A DNA stretch of 6,874 bases from Acidobacteriota bacterium (GTDB taxonomy: Bacteria; Acidobacteriota; Terriglobia; Terriglobales; Acidobacteriaceae), in contig JAKART010000118.1 of assembly GCA_021819255.1 (NCBI GenBank), positions 1 through 6,874 of the forward strand, read 5' to 3'. The stretch's first letter is position 1. Each line of letters opens with the position of its first letter. The notes beneath the pieces were generated by a model. The model saw only the letters and a list, made by a program, of their open reading frames with translations, was not told the DNA's origin and did not search any database. The position numbers and the translations under genes were made by a program. Shown here piece by piece: positions 5,126-6,874 of this stretch.

Positions 5126-6034
5126 ATGAAAGCCGTCGTCCTGGATGCCTATGGTCCGCCCTCGAACCTGCAACTCAAGGATGTTCCCGCGCCCACCGCC
5201 GGCCCCGGCCAGGTGCTCATCGCGGTGCGCGCCGCCGGCGTCAATCCTATCGACTGGAAGATGCGCTCCGGCCAGATGCGGGATCTCTTCCCCGTCCACT
5301 TCCCCGCCATCCTCGGCTTTGATCTTGCCGGGGTGGTGCTCGCCTGCGGCTCCGGCGTGACCGGCTTTGCCCCCGGAGACCGCGTCTTCGGGCGCGCCCC
5401 GGCGGCCTACGCCGAGTACGTGGCGGCCGGCGTCTCCGGCCTGGCCAGAGTTCCTTCCGGCGTAGACTTCACCACCGCCGCCGCCCTTCCGGTCATCAGC
5501 ACCACCGCCGACCAGTTGATCCGCAACGCCGTTCAAGCCCAGAAGGGACAGACCATCCTGCTCACCGGCGCTCTGGGCAGCGTGGGCCGCCTGGCGTTGT
5601 TCTGCGCCCTGGAGCTGGGCGCTCGGGTCGTCGCCGGCGTGCGCTCCAGCCACATCGGCCAGGTGCTGGCGCTGGGCGCTGCCCAGGCCCTGGATCTCGC
5701 TCGGGAACAGGATCTGACCGCGCTTGAGCCGGTCGATGCCGTCGCCGACTGCGTCGGAGGCGAGCTCGGCCCGCGGCTGCTGCCGCATATCAAACCGGGA
5801 GGGGTCTACGCCAGCATCGTGGGACCACCGCGCGGCGCAGAAGCCTATCCCTCGGTGCGCATCGAGTTTTTCGGCTCACAACCGGACCCCCAGGCGATGC
5901 TGCACTATGCGGCGGCCATCGGCCAGGGCCGGCTGCAACTCCCTCTGGGCCTGGTCCTGCCCCTGGCCCAGGCTGCCGAGGCCCACATTCAGGGCGAGCG
6001 CGGCGGCGCCGGCAAGATCGTGCTGACGCTGTAA
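5126..6034 (+). CDS. Zinc-independent MDR-family NADP-dependent oxidoreductase (quinone oxidoreductase-like)
   Basis: A 302-residue cytoplasmic enzyme of the medium-chain dehydrogenase/reductase superfamily, in the quinone oxidoreductase/zeta-crystallin-like branch, which uses NAD(P)H to reduce quinones or activated enones. The N-terminal GroES-like domain (about 1-110) begins MKAVVLDAYGPP, with AAGVNPIDWKMRSG (37-50) and PAILGFDLAGVV (60-71). The latter replaces the Gly-His-Glu zinc site of alcohol dehydrogenases, and other catalytic zinc ligands are also absent. The Rossmann domain has a glycine-rich GALGSVG loop (148-154) for the cofactor and a C-terminal HIQGERGGAGKIVLTL (287-302) typical of the family. 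Length is at the short end of the usual 300-340 residues. The true substrate is unknown. The gene stands alone, convergent with dnaA. It appears richer in GC than the sigma block. Confidence 0.92.
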   Translation: MKAVVLDAYGPPSNLQLKDVPAPTAGPGQVLIAVRAAGVNPIDWKMRSGQMRDLFPVHFPAILGFDLAGVVLACGSGVTGFAPGDRVFGRAPAAYAEYVAAGVSGLARVPSGVDFTTAAALPVISTTADQLIRNAVQAQKGQTILLTGALGSVGRLALFCALELGARVVAGVRSSHIGQVLALGAAQALDLAREQDLTALEPVDAVADCVGGELGPRLLPHIKPGGVYASIVGPPRGAEAYPSVRIEFFGSQPDPQAMLHYAAAIGQGRLQLPLGLVLPLAQAAEAHIQGERGGAGKIVLTL

Positions 6035-6069
6035 TCGCCCTGGGGAATCGCTCCGGGGATCGCCCGGGG
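6033..6069. repeat. Triple tandem repeat AATCGCYCYGGGG after the oxidoreductase stop
   Basis: AATCGCCCTGGGG (6033-6045), AATCGCTCCGGGG (6046-6058) and ATCGCCCGGGG (6059-6069) follow one another directly. The first copy overlaps the TAA stop codon. The third is 2 bases shorter. Each copy has a small C-run/G-run self-complementary core. Confidence 0.65.
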
Positions 6070-6117
6070 CCAATCTTCCGGCGCTGCGTCTTGGCGCTGT
6101 CTCTGCGCGGGCCTGCG

Positions 6118-6139
6118 GCTCAAGCGACTGCACTTGAGC
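6118..6139. terminator. Hairpin GCTCAAG/CTTGAGC, possible accessory terminator
   Basis: GCTCAAG (6118-6124) and CTTGAGC (6133-6139) form a 7-bp perfect stem with an 8-base loop, 8 bases before the much stronger terminator at 6148. No T-run follows it. Confidence 0.35.
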
Positions 6140-6147
6140 TTCCATGG

Positions 6148-6175
6148 CAAAGGCCGCCCCAGCGGGCGGCCTTTG
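6148..6175. terminator. Bidirectional rho-independent terminator between the oxidoreductase gene and dnaA
   Basis: A 12-bp perfect inverted repeat, CAAAGGCCGCCC (6148-6159) and its complement (6164-6175), closed by a 4-base CAGC loop. The A-run at one end and T-run at the other make it symmetric, so it can end transcripts from both convergent genes. The U-tract is short (three T) on both strands, but the stem is very GC-rich. It lies 113 bases after the oxidoreductase stop and 25 bases after the dnaA stop. Confidence 0.88.
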
Positions 6176-6200
6176 GTCGGGAAACCTCTCCGCAGATCTT

Positions 6201-6874
6201 CTACCCCAGCGTCTCCATCAGCTTGTTCACGGTGCGGTTCAGATCCTTGTCGGTGCGGCGCTGACCATCGATCTTGGCGATGGAGTGCATCACCGTGGTG
6301 TGGTGCTTGCCGCCGAACTGACGCCCGATCTCGGGCAGGCTGGCCTCCGTCAACTGCTTGGCCAGATACATGGCAATCTGCCGCGGCACCACGATCTGCC
6401 GCGAGTTGTTCTTCTGCTTCAGCTCCGCCACCCGCATGCCAAAGCACTCGGCCACGGCGCGCTGAATGGCCTCGATGGTGATCTTGCGCACCTGGGTATC
6501 GATGAACTGCTTCAGGCACTGCTGCGCCGTGGGCAGGGTGATCTCCACTCCATGCAACGAGCACCAGGCGATCAACCGCACCAGAGCTCCCTCCAGCTCG
6601 CGCACGTTGGTGCGCACATTGCCGGCGATGAACAGAGCGACGTCGGTAGGCAGCACCGTCTGTTCCAGCTCCGCCTTGCGCTGCAGAATCGCCACCTTGG
6701 TCTCCAGATCGGGCGGCTGGATGTCCACCACCAGGCCCCACTCAAATCGGGAGCGCAGCCGGTCCTCAAAGTCATTCAGCTCCTTGGGGGAGCGATCGCT
6801 GGCCACCACAATCTGCTTGCTCTGCTCATGCAGCGCATTGAAGGTGTGGAAGAACTCCTCCTGGGTGCGCTCCT
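6201..6874 (-). CDS. dnaA: Chromosomal replication initiator DnaA, C-terminal half
   Basis: Initiator of chromosome replication: an AAA+ ATPase that binds DnaA boxes and opens the origin. 223 complete codons are visible; the gene continues past the window end and starts outside it. The first residues [20 protein letters not shown] lie just after Walker B. Numbering locally, sensor 1 is at D26 (ASDRSP), the arginine-finger box at R38 to R42 (RLRSRFEWG) and sensor 2 at R91 (NVRELEGAL). These align with E. coli D269, R281/R285 and R334 at a constant offset of 243, so no insertion or deletion disturbs the AAA+ part. Domain IV (about 131-223) has the [12 protein letters not shown] helix and the DNA-binding signature [11 protein letters not shown] (187-197), where E. 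coli has Asp at 433. The visible total length agrees with E. coli DnaA. Transcription is towards the terminator at 6148. Confidence 0.98.
   Translation of the reverse strand, partial: ERTQEEFFHTFNALHEQSKQIVVASDRSPKELNDFEDRLRSRFEWGLVVDIQPPDLETKVAILQRKAELEQTVLPTDVALFIAGNVRTNVRELEGALVRLIAWCSLHGVEITLPTAQQCLKQFIDTQVRKITIEAIQRAVAECFGMRVAELKQKNNSRQIVVPRQIAMYLAKQLTEASLPEIGRQFGGKHHTTVMHSIAKIDGQRRTDKDLNRTVNKLMETLG

Overview
This is a GC-rich bacterial chromosomal window with five protein genes, two of them cut by the window edges. The gene set points to an Acidobacteriota-like organism: a Tat-exported ferritin-like protein, a SigK-type ECF sigma factor paired with an RskA-type anti-sigma factor, and a DnaA carrying a GGKHHTTV signature. 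This assignment is an inference from gene content; no rRNA or other decisive marker is present.

Layout. (1) Bases 1-1820 hold most of threonyl-tRNA synthetase (thrS, + strand), which lacks its N-terminal TGS domain because the gene starts upstream of the window. (2) Bases 1821-2027 are a convergent gap with two GC-rich hairpins and no gene. (3) Bases 2028-3020 (- strand) encode a Tat-targeted ferritin-like protein with a complete set of likely di-iron ligands and an odd Ala/Ser/Asn-rich tail. (4) Bases 3021-3478 are a 458-base divergent control region. It has a probable extended -10 promoter for the sigma gene, a pair of CCAC-N-GTGG palindromes and a short direct repeat. (5) Bases 3479-4830 (+ strand) form a two-gene operon with a 4-base ATGA overlap: an ECF sigma factor and a membrane anti-sigma factor with a zinc-type N-terminus and an RskA-like C-terminus. 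(6) Bases 4831-5125 are noncoding and contain two different short direct-repeat pairs. (7) Bases 5126-6034 (+ strand) encode a zinc-independent MDR-family NADP-dependent oxidoreductase (quinone oxidoreductase-like). (8) Bases 6035-6200 hold a triple tandem repeat, a small hairpin and a strong bidirectional terminator. (9) Bases 6201-6874 (- strand) encode the C-terminal half of DnaA.

How the genes may work together. The sigma and anti-sigma genes are a translationally coupled regulatory switch. The ferritin-like gene is divergent from it across a shared control region, so it is a reasonable candidate target: a membrane-spanning anti-sigma factor would release the sigma factor on an envelope or redox signal, and an exported di-iron protein would be made. 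The sequence supports the arrangement but does not prove the regulation. thrS, the oxidoreductase and dnaA look like independent housekeeping or accessory genes. No mobile element, CRISPR array, tRNA, rRNA or clear replication origin was seen.
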